Assembly: GCF_030272615.1 (NCBI RefSeq)
Contig: NC_081415.1
Coordinates: 418,586,757 to 418,650,756 of the forward strand
Source: Cryptomeria japonica
Taxonomy: Eukaryota; Streptophyta; Pinopsida; Cupressales; Cupressaceae
Length of the DNA: 64,000 bases
Reading direction: 5' to 3'
The position numbers and the translations under genes were made by a program. The notes under the pieces are model-generated. The model did no database searches. It saw only the letters and a list, made by a program, of their open reading frames with translations, and was not told the DNA's origin. Below, in pieces: positions 10,620-21,577 of the stretch; within the stretch, counting starts at the first letter, position 1, and every line of letters starts with the position of its first letter.

Positions 10620-11100
10620 ATCATCAAATTTAGTAGGAATCCCATCAAATCTTCCATGTGTTCGATCAAGCTTGAGAAAGGACTGAACCTCAACCTCCAG
10701 GGGGTCTTCCTTAAACCAAGTCTTCCTTGAGTCAAGCCTAACCCCCATATTGGCAAAATAATCCGGTACACAATTAACTTCCCTTTATTTATGGGAAATG
10801 TAGGACTCATCAAAAGTTTTGATTATATTCATAGATGCCTTAATGATATTCTCAATAGTTTAAGAAGGCTTACTTTTCCCCCTTAAGCATTGAATAATGT
10901 TATTCGAGTCACCCTCAATCCACACCTTCCTGCATCGTAATTGTTTAGCAATTTGCAATGTTTGGAAGGTACCCATGGCTCCAACAAGGTGGTTGGTCTG
11001 GGTACCCATGGGGAGTGTCACTGCTACAATACACCTACCATGCTTATCCCTTATCACTCCCTCACACCCATCCAACCTCAGATTGCCCTTAGCCGCCCCA
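10620..11100 (-). pseudogene. RNase H domain of the minus-strand LINE, truncated
   Basis: Begins with GAAKGNLRLDGCEGVIRDKH, just after the point where the first catalytic Asp (as in FDGA) would be, so truncation removed it. WIEGDSNNIIQCL carries the conserved EGDS aspartate. After a stop the C-terminal part reads REVNCVPDYFAN, equivalent to the usual 'RE.N.vAD.lAn'. The domain has one stop after KSKPS and one near 10813. It is the 5' end of the surviving LINE copy. Confidence 0.75.
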
Positions 11101-11199
11101 TTTCTTTATTATTCGTTAATAAAGTTTTTTTAATAAATTGTTTTTAGTAACTTTTAATTAAGTTTTTTAAAACAATTTTTTCATAAAATAAGCAATCAA

Positions 11200-11215
11200 G
11201 GGGGGGGGAGGGGGG
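11200..11215 (+). other. Poly-G tract in unit 1
   Basis: Nine G, one A, six G, after AATCAA. The same place holds 21 G in unit 2 (20179-20199) and 11 G in unit 3 (22695-22705). It lies 0.9 kb before the downstream LTR, so it is separate from the terminal purine tract. It could be a central polypurine tract or a slippage-prone spot. Confidence 0.6.
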
Positions 11216-12101
11216 TTCAGATTGTTCCTTTATATCTCTTGGAATTATCCCAATCGGAGGCATTTTCTGTAGTATTCTATAGGGCATCTTTTTGGTGGCA
11301 TCATCTTCATGTTTGCAGATTTGCAGTATATCATGTTGTATGCTCTTGCATGAGCTATGTTGTGGTCGCACTAAAATAAAATACCATACCTCTTTGTATC
11401 TTGTCATTGATGACATATTTGATGTAATCCTCCTATACTTAGATTAGGAATATTCATGTGAGACTTTTATTTTCTAGTTGAGAATGTATTTGGATCGAGT
11501 ACATCTTCCATCTATGCTCATCCATCTGTCTCCTTGTGAGACTTGGTGCATGGATCCCTTTGAGACTTAGATTGTACACATTTGTGCATGGCTCACATGA
11601 TACTTTGATTGTACCAGTATTTCTACCATTTATGAGTATCCAAGTGATGCTCAAAGCAGGTTGTCTTCGTGCTTGAACTTTATCATGTTGCAACGAGTGA
11701 TTCATCATCAACGACATTGGTACCTGGTTTTGTCACGCTTTGACATTATTGGTGCAGCATTGGCTCTCTTTCTTCCTTATGGGGAGGTATTTTGGCCAAA
11801 ATCTTAGACCATCTTTGTAGGAGATTCTACATTGAGGGGGGGCTTCATGATCTCTCTTCTTCTCTCTTATGGGGGGGACTTTTTCCTCACATGGGGTTTT
11901 GTTCTTCTCATACATCATTGAGCACATTGTGTGTTTTCATCTCTTATGGGGGGGAGTATTTTCCCATTGGATTTTTCTCTTTCTCCATTTTTGAGAGATT
12001 GTATTGGTTTGATTGCATCTCATTTGTACATGGGTACCTAACATGGCCTCATAGTTGGGACCCATCTTGCATTGTTAGCTTAAGTGCATTCCCTTAAGTT
12101 G

Positions 12102-12115
12102 CACTTAAGGGGGGG
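12102..12115 (+). promoter_or_regulatory. Polypurine tract before LTR2
   Basis: CACTTAAGGGGGG directly precedes TGTTGG of LTR2, the expected place of the plus-strand primer. Equivalent tracts precede LTR3 (near 21093-21106) and LTR4 (near 23591-23602). In all units an imperfect TTAAGTGC...GCACTTAA inverted repeat lies just upstream. Confidence 0.75.
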
Positions 12116-12586
12116 TGTTGGTGTAATTATTTATTCATATAGGATGTAATTACACCTTACTTAAGCTGACTTAGGATAATGCATTTCATTGTAGTTTGGA
12201 TATGAGACACTTAGGGAAGTGTGAACATTGGGAGTGTGTATGTGGGAGAAATTCCACCTTTTATGGTGTGATGTTGTTGTTACTTTATCATATTCACTTA
12301 TTGTGGGATGATAATTCCACCTTTGATGGGTGATCCACCTCATGTGGAATATTTTATTATTTCTCCTACCTACCCTTGCATCTCATTGAACCACACGTCA
12401 TCTTTGTGTGCTCTCGTGTCTCTTAGCCTTGCCTTTATAAGCAGGCTCATCCACATTGTATGTAATTTTTGATGATCTAGTTGATCAGTATTTTGCATCT
12501 TGATTTGAATGTAGTTTATTCTCATCAAATCTATTTATCTCTCTTATTGTGCTACCAATAGGACTCTAGATCTTGACAAATTCTCA
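12116..12586 (+). repeat. LTR2 of the array
   Basis: 471 bp, TGTTGGTGTAATT to ATTCTCA, with TTTATAAG near 12434. It is flanked on both sides by internal sequence (purine tract before, TGGTATCAGAGT after), so it is shared by units 1 and 2. At six inspected sites it groups with LTR3 rather than with LTR1 or LTR4. Confidence 0.92.
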
Positions 12587-13316
12587 CATGGTATCAGAGT
12601 CATTAGAGTGCCATTGGTTTGCCATTGAGAGAAGTTTGATGCATTTTGGGGTTGTGTATTTTGGAGCTTTCTATTGCAGGTTATTATTGGAGCTTGTTGG
12701 GCCAAATCTAAGATTACCATTAGATTGAGGAGGTTCGAGAAAGTCATAATGGCCTTTTTTTTTGTCCAATTCCAACATCCGAGGCCAATTCTAGAGTCGT
12801 TCGAAGATGGGAGGTGGTGGCTTGTCCCACTAGTGATTTGCAATTTTGGAGCATTTTTGGCCAAATCCGTCATCGTCATTGCGCTTAGAAGGTCCAAAAA
12901 CTCTAAGATCGCTTGTTCATTCATCCAAATTGGCTTCCATCACTTCGAGTTGAAAAAATCCCCCCTCCCCCAAGCCGTACGGATGCAGTACAAGTCTGTT
13001 TTTAAAAAAAAATTTCTTCAAAATTTAAAAAAAAATTAAATTAAATATTACCAATATTAAAAAATATATTTTTTAATCAGGGGGTGCATTCTTTTTAAAG
13101 TTTTTTTGTTTTAAGTAAAACAATTTTTTAAAAACATTGTACATTGCGGTACCACAGGATACTGACAGACCCTGCAGGTACCGTAGGTCTATCAGTACCT
13201 ACGACCCGCAGGTACATAGGTGGGCGGGGGCCGTGGTAGGGTGGTACCCATGTCCATGCATTTTATAAGTTTTCTTTTTGAAAGTTTTTGTGGGGTGTGT
13301 GTGTTGCCCCACACTA
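12587..13316 (+). other. Unit 2 internal region, first part
   Basis: Primer-binding site, the MQVIIGACW leader ORF (12674-13039) and the paired-arm hairpin at 13157-13199. The hairpin here has one bulged A and one C/A mismatch. A second hairpin partly overlaps it. The segment ends with CCACACTA, where the TIR element begins. Confidence 0.75.
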
Positions 13317-13949
13317 GGGGAAGAGCACCAGTAGCCATCAGAGCTAACTTCACGCACCCACAGATCCTAAACTATATATCGAATTTTGATTTTTTTTTTT
13401 GCTGTCTTCGTATGCGACTTAACTTCTTAAACCTATTGATTTGGCTTCTGGGTAGTAATGATCCGATCTCTATGGGTTGTTATGCGTCGAAAGGTCAAAA
13501 AGTGGTCATTTCAAAGTGTCGACCGATACTTGACCTCTTTTGCGCCAATACCTGCACACCAAAGCACCAATATCCATTTATAAAATACCTAAAAACTAAA
13601 ATATTTTTCACCTTTTTATAAAATATAATTAACCTAAAAAAATTATGACATGCATATAATTAAAAAAATGCTCAATGTAAAAATGTTTAAAATGGGTGGT
13701 CAAAAAACATGTCAACCACCCATAACCCCCTTCCCGCGGAGGTATGGTGGCCCCACATGGCACGAACTCCCGTTATCTTTTTTGCCCTAAAAACTTAGGG
13801 AAATAAAAAATTTTGAAGGTATTTGCACTCGCAACCTTCCGTCGGCGGCCTCCTCTGCAACCTCCGTCGGCAGCCTCCTCCACAACCTCGGCTCCCAGGT
13901 AACAATAACTTGTCCTCCTTGCATATTGGATGTCCAATGATGGTTTTGC

Positions 13950-15070
13950 TCCTTCACAGCTGCATAATGCTTTGTCTATTGATGAATTCTCTATTTATAA
14001 TGTCGAAATCATTATAGTTAATGCGAAAAAAATTGATTATTGTTCATAATAGTTTGAAACCCCTTCATTATTTATCATTTCCTTTTATGGGTGCATTGTT
14101 AAATGGTTTCTCTCTATTTATAATGTCGAAAGCATTACAATGAATGCGAAAAAAATGATTATTGTTTATAATTGTTCGAAACCCCTTCATTATTTATCAT
14201 TTCCTTATATGGGTGCGCTGTTAAATGGTGTCTCTTTGTTTATAATGCCGAAATCATTACAGTGAATGCGAAAAAAAATTGATTATTGTTTATAATTTTT
14301 CGAAACCCCTTCATTATTTATCATTTCCTTTTGTGGGTGCGTTGTTAAATGGTGTCTCTCTGTTTATAATGCTGAAATCATTACAGTGAATGCGAAAAAA
14401 ATTGATTATTGTTCATAATAGTTCGGAACCCCTTCATTATTTATCGTTTCCTTTTATGATTGGGCTGTTAAATGGTGTCTCTCTGTTTATAATGCCGAAA
14501 TCATTACAGTGACTGCGAAAATAATTGATTATTGTTCATAATAGTTCGAAACCCCTTCATTATTTATCATTTCCTTTTATGGGTGGGCTGTTAAATGGTG
14601 TCTCTCTGTTTATAATGCCAAAATCATTACAGTGGCTACGAAAATAATTGATTATTGTTTATAATTGTTCAAAACCCCTTCATTATTTATCATTTCTTTT
14701 TATGGGTGCATTGTTAAATGGTGTGTCTTTGTTTATAATGCAGAAATCAGTACAGTGAATGCAAAAATAATTGATTATTGTTCAGAATTGTTCGGAACCC
14801 CTTCATTATTTATCATTTCCTTGTATGGGTGCATTGTTAAACGGTGTCTCTCTATTTATAATGCCAAAATCATTACAGTGCATGCGAAAATAATTGATTA
14901 TTGTTCATAATTGTTTGAAACCCCTTCATTATTTATCATTTGTTTTTATGGGTGCGATGTTAAATGGTGTCTCTCTGTTTATAATGTCAAAATCATTATA
15001 GAGAATGCAAAAAAGATTGATTATTATTCATAATTATTCGAAACCCCTTCATTATTTATCATTATATTTA
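13950..15070 (+). repeat. 123-bp tandem repeat, nine copies
   Basis: The anchor CCCCTTCATTATTTATC occurs at 14060, 14182, 14306, 14429, 14552, 14675, 14798, 14921 and 15044, a spacing of 122-124 bp. As 123 is 41 codons, periodic ORFs arise by chance (14665-14910, for example) and are not genes. Two more copies lie inverted at about 18490-18700 on the other side of the element. Confidence 0.9.
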
Positions 15071-15081
15071 TACAAATATAC

Positions 15082-15120
15082 ATATACACACACACACACA
15101 CATGTGTGTGTGTGTGTCTG
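15082..15120. repeat. (CA)n/(TG)n microsatellite pair
   Basis: A CA run is followed at once by a TG run, making a perfect short palindrome. After it comes a second copy of the GGCACGAACTCCCGTTAT block first seen near 13757, so it marks a duplication joint inside the TIR element. Confidence 0.8.
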
Positions 15121-15399
15121 TACACGTGGCACGAACTCCCGTTATCCTTTTGGCCCTAAAAACTTAGGGAAATGAAGATTTTTTGTGGCATTTTCATTGT
15201 TTGCTCTGCCTTCAATTTGTTAATATACTCACTGTAAATATTATCATGCATACCATACATTACTTCCAATAAATTTCATATGAGAAATACAACAACATCA
15301 TTCAGCCATTTACTCATTTTATTTTCAGCTATATGGTTATTGTCTATATTATCATGCATACAGAAATAGAGACACAATACCATTTTATTTTGTTCAAAG

Positions 15400-15787
15400 A
15401 CGTTCAATGATGAGTTACAGAAATAGATTTGTTTTTCATCATTTATCTCAATGGCATTGAGGGTTTCATTTCAATGATCTCTCTCTGTATATATATTTAT
15501 ACGGTAGCATTTTTTTTGTTGTTGAAAGATGTTCAATGATGTAATTGTTCACTATCTAGTAGAATATCAACAATATCCAATTTTCAATCACATCATAGTT
15601 CACTATCTCGTGCTTCTAGTTTCTCTCCTTGTTATATAATGTTTCAAGTTTTCTACCTATGTCTGTGTGTCTATCTATATATACACACACACGCACAACA
15701 TAGTTACATACTTATAACTCCTGCATGGCTTTTTTGAGTTCTTTGGCTATATGGTTATTGTTATATAATGTTTCAAGTTTTGTACAC

Positions 15788-15824
<37 letters not shown>

Positions 15825-16170
15825 TAGACACACATTACAGGTACATACTTACAACTCCTGCATGGCTTTTTTGAGTTCTCTGGCTATATAGTTATTGTCT
15901 ATATTATCATGTATACACAAATAGAGACACAATACCATTTTATTTTGTTGAAAGATGTTCAATGATGAGTTACAGAAATAGATTTTTTTTCATCATTTCT
16001 CTCAATGGCACTGAGGGTTTCATTTCAATGATCTGTCTCTCTATATATATTTATACGGTACCATTTATTTTTTGTTGAAAGATGTTCAATGATGGAATTG
16101 TTCACTATCTAATAGAATATCAGCAATATCCACTTTTCAATCACATCACGGTTACATATTTTACTCCTCC
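15400..16170 (+). repeat. Direct duplication with 552-bp offset
   Basis: GTTCAATGATGAGTTACAGA occurs near 15405 and again near 15957. The following 170 bases match, including TCAATGGCA.TGAGGGTTTCA, TATATTTATACGGTA and TTGTTCACTATCTA.TAGAAT. The intervening sequence includes TA, TC and CA microsatellites. No gene is seen. Confidence 0.75.
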
Positions 16171-16239
16171 ATCTCATGCTTTTAGTTTGTCTCCTTGTTA
16201 TATACAGTTTCAAGTTCTCTGCCTATATGGTTATTGTCC

Positions 16240-16350
16240 ATATATATGTATACACATACATATATATATACACACATATACATATATATGTATGTATATA
16301 TATACATGTGTACATGTATGTACATATACATGTATATGTATATGTATACA
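16240..16350. repeat. TA/CATA/TGTA-rich microsatellite
   Basis: Alternating ATACACATACATATATATAC-type and TGTATGTA-type sequence, largely self-complementary. It makes long chance ORFs rich in Tyr, Ile and His on both strands, none of them credible. Confidence 0.8.
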
Positions 16351-16489
16351 TGAAGAAACACACAATAGCATAATATGTTCTATAACGATGGTTGATGTGA
16401 GTTCTCTGGCTATATGGTTATTGTCTATATATATTTTTATATGTATATGGACAATAACCATATAGCCACAAAACTTGTTGTAATCAACA

Positions 16490-17110
16490 ACAGTTTCCTT
16501 ACTCAAGGGCGGTCATTCAGATTGGTACACATTAAATAACTAAATTCCTTCTACAGTCAATGTTAAATGTTATAAATCTTTCAATTTAAATTATACTGTT
16601 TTCAGTAAACCAACATTTCTTTCAATATAGTACTATAAATAATATTAACAGTCATGTTGGATGTCCAATGATGGTTTATGCTCCTTCGTAGCTGCATTAT
16701 GCTTTGTATATTGACGATTTCTTTGTATGTGGTTTACAGTTTCATTTCAATGCTCTCTTACAGTTTAGTGTGCCTATATGTTTGTCATCTACACACACAC
16801 ACATACACACACACACACACACACATGGTTATTGTCCATACACACATACACACACACACACATATACATGTCTCTGTGTGTGTGTAGAATAAAACTACAC
16901 AATTCGAAGCAATGGAGGTTTGCATGTTCAATATGACATGAACGAATGTTTCCCACAAAAAATCAAATTTGAAAATTGGTAGCTACCACAATTGAATGCA
17001 TTGCACATTCGAATTATATTATAAGACAAAATTTTCCATGTCACTTTGTTTACAATCCAATTCATTGCATATTTCTGAGTTCTGCAAATTCCCTTTGCAC
17101 ATTCCTTAGG
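16490..17110 (+). repeat. Copy of a two-block repeat, permuted
   Basis: Block A (about 16495-16770) and block C (about 16895-17110), with a CA/CACATA microsatellite (16790-16880) between them. Both blocks occur again, inverted, at about 18720-19260. There, read on the minus strand, C runs straight into A, with CACATTCCTTACTCGAGGGC at the joint. Here A starts with that joint and C ends with it. Confidence 0.65.
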
Positions 17111-17892
17111 TAACTATTTCTTTGCAATATATATGTACGTTATACATATGCATATGCATATGTATGTACATGTGAATATGTGCAATTGTATGTACATGTG
17201 CATATGTATGTAGCTGGATATATATATGTATGTACTTATGCATTCAATAATGCATGGATGATTTGTTGTTACAACGTTACGCTACCCTCGATTATTGTTG
17301 TTTTTTGCAGGCGTGCTAGAGCATCGAGGGAAGAACCATACTTGTGGAAGATCATCATATCAATGTAAATGTGTTTATTAACACACTTCAATTCTTTGGA
17401 GATTATGCCTTTAATGCTTACATTTTATATTAATTTGTGTAGATATCTTAGGTAGTTATGCATTTCTTATTAAATGTTTTTCTTAACACACCTTACTTTG
17501 TTTTGCATTTTGTTGTGATTGTTATGGCATGCAATGATCTAGGACTCACTATGTCAAAGACAACAAGCATGCCTCTCAGGTAAAGTCTATATGACTTTAC
17601 TTTGGCAATGATCTAGTAGACAATGCAATTTGTGAATTGTTTATGTTTTAATTTCTGAATTGTTTGTGTTTTATTTGTTTAAATTTCTCACTTAGTTCAT
17701 ATGTTTCAATCTTCTCTTTGTTGGAATTGTACTTTCGCAATGATCTAGTAGACAATGCAATTTCTGATTTGTTTATGTTTCAATTTCAGAATTTTGATCT
17801 TTTTCAATTTGTTTAACTCATCATTGAACATCTTTCCACAACAAAAAAAATGCTACCGTATAAATATATATAGAGAGACAGACCATTATACA

Positions 17893-17894
<2 letters not shown>

Positions 17895-17988
<94 letters not shown>
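17895..17988 (+). repeat. (CA)47 microsatellite
   Basis: An uninterrupted CA dinucleotide run of about 94 bases. The Thr-His ORF across it is a translation artefact. Confidence 0.97.
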
Positions 17989-17989
<1 letters not shown>

Positions 17990-18359
17990 CTTGAAACATT
18001 ATATAACAAGGAGATAAACTACAAGCACGAGATGCATGAGTGGAAGATGTAACTGTGATGTGATTAAAAAGTGGATATTGTTGATATAGTATGAAGATGC
18101 AGATTCATTTCTCAAATGAGTAAATGGTTGAATGATGTTGTTGTATTTCTCATATGAAATTTATTGGAAGTACTACATGGTATGCCCGATAAAATTATTT
18201 ACAGTGAGTATATTAACAATTGAAGGCAGAACAAACAATGAAAATGCCACAAAACATCTTCATTTCCCTATGATTTTAGGGCAAAAAAGATAGAGGGAGT
18301 TCAACATATTTTTTTACCACCCATTTTAAACTTTGTAATAAAAGTTGTATGGCTTGGTG

Positions 18360-18474
<115 letters not shown>

Positions 18475-18479
18475 GTATC

Positions 18480-19260
18480 AGGCATACACATTATTGTAAT
18501 GATAAATAATGAAGGGGTTTCGAACAATTAGGAACAATAATCAATTTTTTTCGCATTCACTGTAATGATTTTGGCATTATAAACAAAGAGACACCATTTA
18601 ACAACGCACCCATAACAGGAAATGATAAATAATGAAGGGGTTTCGAAGAAAATGAAAAGATATTCAGTTATTTTGCCATTCTCTGTGATGATTTTGGCGT
18701 TATTAAACATTCTTTGTGAGGATTTTGGCATTATTAAACTGTAAGAGAGCATTGAAATGAAATTGTAAACCACATACAAAGAAATCATCAATAGACAAAG
18801 CATAATGCAGCTAGGAAGGAGGTAAACCATCATTGGACATCCAATATGGCTGTTAATATTATTTACAGTGACTATATTGAAAGAAATGCTAGTTTATATT
18901 ATTTACAGTGACTATATTGAAAGAAATGTTGGTTTATTGAAAACAGTATAATTTGAATTGAAAGATTTATAGCATTTAGTTAACAATATTCATTGAACAG
19001 AGGGAATTTAGTTACTTTGTGTGTACCAACCTGAATGTGCGCCCTCGAGTAAGGAATGTGCAGAGGGTATTTACAGAGCTCAGGAATATGTAATGAATTG
19101 GATTGTAGTGAAAGTGACATGGAAAATTTTGTCTTATAATATAATTCAAATGTGCAATGCATTTGATTGTGGTAGCTAGCGATTTTCAAATTAAAATTTT
19201 TGTGGGAAACAGTCGGTCATGTCATATTAAATATGCAGTCCTCCATTGCTTCGAATTGTT
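18480..19260 (-). repeat. Inverted copies of the 123-bp repeat and of blocks A and C
   Basis: On the minus strand this reads block C, block A, then two copies of the 123-bp unit (anchors near 18505 and 18630). Part of block A (TATTATTTACAGTGACTATA) is duplicated in tandem near 18860-18920. Together with the left side of the element it gives a large, imperfect foldback. Confidence 0.75.
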
Positions 19261-19790
19261 CAATTTTCTTCCCTACTTTGAATGAAACTTGGTTTTTTAA
19301 ATTGGATTTTATGCAAATTCTTGGATATTAGGGAGCCTTACACTAGTTGTTGCAAATGCATGAAGTTGTGAAGTGATATTTGGAAGAATGTACACTTGAG
19401 TGTCTAAGAAGTTTACAATTGATTGTTTTTATGTCATGTAATGCACCAATAGCTGTGCATATGTAATTGTAATTGGAGTATATTTGTACTCTTAAGCCAC
19501 TTGCATAAAGTGGCAAATGTAAACATCAAGTTTTAAAAAAAATAAAAATGTTTATTATTTGTTCAAGATGTTTTGTATTAAAATAGGAAATGTACCAGTA
19601 GTTGTTTATTTTTTTTACTTTTTGGTTTTCAACTACTAATTCATTTGTGAACATGTATTGGTGTTAAAATAAATATTTACTCATATTTTTTTATTTATGT
19701 ATTGACCATATTTTTTTTATGTTTTGGGGGGTCAACATGGTATTAAGGTGACGGTTATTGGAACTATTTCAGCTATTGGTACTCTTCCCC

Positions 19791-21106
19791 TAAATAAACT
19801 TTTTAAAAAAGTTTTTCACGATTTTATTAGAGTTTTTATAACTTTTTTAATACAAATCTCTTAATAAAAATTTAATGGTTTTTAATAAAAAATTTAATTA
19901 TGTATTTTAAATTTGTTTTTTATTGAGTTTTTTTAATATAAACTTTTTAATACTAATTTTTTAATGTTTATTTCTAAATGTTAAAAAATAAAAAGAGATA
20001 TATTTTTCTTTATTATCTGTTAATAAAGTTTTTTTTAATGTTTTTTTAAAACTTGTTTTGATTAACTTTTAATTAAGTTTTTAAAAACAAACTTTTCATA
20101 AAATAAGCAAAATTGGGAACAACATTTTTTCTTGCACACCTTCATACATGTCATGCAGCGCTTCCAATCAACAATCAAGGGGGGGGGGGGGGGGGGGGGT
20201 GGAGGGTCAGATTGCTCATTTATATCTCTTGGCATTATCTCAATCAGAGGTATTTCTGTAGTATTCTACATGGCATCTTTTTGGTGGCATCATCTTCATG
20301 TTTCCAAATTTGTAGTATATCATATTGTATGCTCTTGCATGAGCTATGTTGTGCTCGCACTAAAATAAAGTGTCACACCTCTTTGTATCTTGTCATTGAT
20401 GACATATTTGATGTAATCCTCATGTACCTAGATTAGGAATATTCATGTGAGACTTTTATTCTCTAGTTGAGAAAGTATTTCGATCGAGTACATCTTCCAT
20501 TGGTGCTCATCCACCTGTTTCCTTGTGAGACTTGGTGCATGGCTCCTGTTGAGACTTAGATTGTACACATTTGTGCATGGCTCTTGTGAGACTTTGATTG
20601 TACTGATATTTCTACCATTTATGAGTATTCAAGTGATGCTTAAAGTAGGTTATCTCCATGCCTGATCTTTATCATGTTGCAATGAGTGATTCATCGTCAT
20701 CGACATTGGTACTTGGTTTTGTCGCACTTTGACATTATTGGTGCAACATTGGCTCTCTTTCCTCCTTATGGGGAGGTATTTTGGTCAACATCTTGGACAA
20801 TCTTTGGAGGAGATTCTACATTGAGGGGGGATTCATGGTCTCTCTTCTTCTCTCGTATGGGGGGGACTTTTTCCTCACATGGGATTTTGTTCTTCTCATA
20901 CATCATTGAGCACATTGTGTATTTTCATCTCTCTTTTGGGGGGGAGTTTTTTCCCATTGGTTTTTCTCTTTTTCTCCATTTGTGAGAGATTACATTGGTT
21001 TGATTGCATCTCATTTGTACATGGGTATGTAACATGGCCTCGTAGTCGCGACCCATCTTGCATTGTTAGCTTAAGTGCATTCCCCTAAGTTGCACTTAAG
21101 GGGGGT
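19791..21106 (+). other. Unit 2 internal region, remainder
   Basis: Continues unit 2 after the TIR element: an AT-rich stretch, the 21-G tract (20179-20199), a T- and C-rich segment collinear with 22640-23600, and the purine tract before LTR3. No gene. The ORFs here (20113-20436, for example) shift frame between units and are not credible. Confidence 0.7.
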
Positions 21107-21577
21107 TGTTGGTGTAATTATTTATTCATATAGGATATAATTACATCTTACTTAAGCTGACTTGGGATAATGCATTTCATCGTAGTTTGGATACGAGACA
21201 CTTAGGGAAGTGTGCACATTCAGAGTGTGTATGTGGGAGAAATTCCACCTTTTATGGTGTGATGTTGTTGTTACTTTATCATATTTACTTATTGTGGGAA
21301 GATAATTCCACCTTCGATGGGTGATCCACCTCGTATGGAATATTTTATTATTTCTCCTACCTACCCTTGAATCTCATTGAGACACGTGTCATCCTTGTGT
21401 GCTCTCTTGTCTCTTAGCCTCACCTTTATAAGCAAGCTCATCCACATTGTATGTAATTTTTGATGATCTAATTGATCAGTATTTTGCATCTTGATTTGAA
21501 TATAGTTTATTCTTATCAAATCTATTTATCTCTTTTATTGTGCTATCAATAGGACTCTAGATCCTGACAAATTCTCA
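21107..21577 (+). repeat. LTR3 of the array
   Basis: 471 bp, same ends as LTR1 and LTR2. It groups with LTR2 at the diagnostic sites GATGTTG, ATGTGGG, GATCTA and CAATAGG. TTTATAAG lies near 21425. Confidence 0.92.

Larger units (their letters stand above)
7041..11100 (-). mobile_element. 5'-truncated LINE inserted in unit 1
   Basis: Boundaries come from comparing the three array units. TTTCTTTATTATTYGTT appears on both sides (7024-7040 and 11101-11117) but once in units 2 and 3 (near 20006 and 22519). A 17-bp target duplication and a T-rich left end (poly-A of a minus-strand element) are LINE hallmarks. The element starts, on its own strand, inside RNase H at 11100, so reverse transcription stopped early. 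It then holds an unknown ORF and a 3' region. Another sequence (about 7240-8758) seems to be inserted in its 3' part. Confidence 0.85.

Noticed and set aside
13310-13317. CACTA transposon end
   Set aside because: The string CACTA before the TIR is also present in the empty sites of units 1 and 3, so it is target sequence, not transposon terminus.
14665-14910. Two-repeat 81-codon ORF with YGCIVK
   Set aside because: It is the 123-bp satellite read in a frame that happens to be open; other copies of the repeat have stops.
13950-15070. CRISPR-like array
   Set aside because: The whole 123-bp unit repeats, with no variable spacers, in a plant nuclear context.
16082-16506. ORFs of 65-127 codons rich in Tyr, Ile and His on both strands
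   Set aside because: They arise from TATA/CATA microsatellite DNA and overlap in three frames.
20113-20436. 107-codon ORF across the poly-G tract
   Set aside because: Its frame depends on the number of G, which differs in each array unit.
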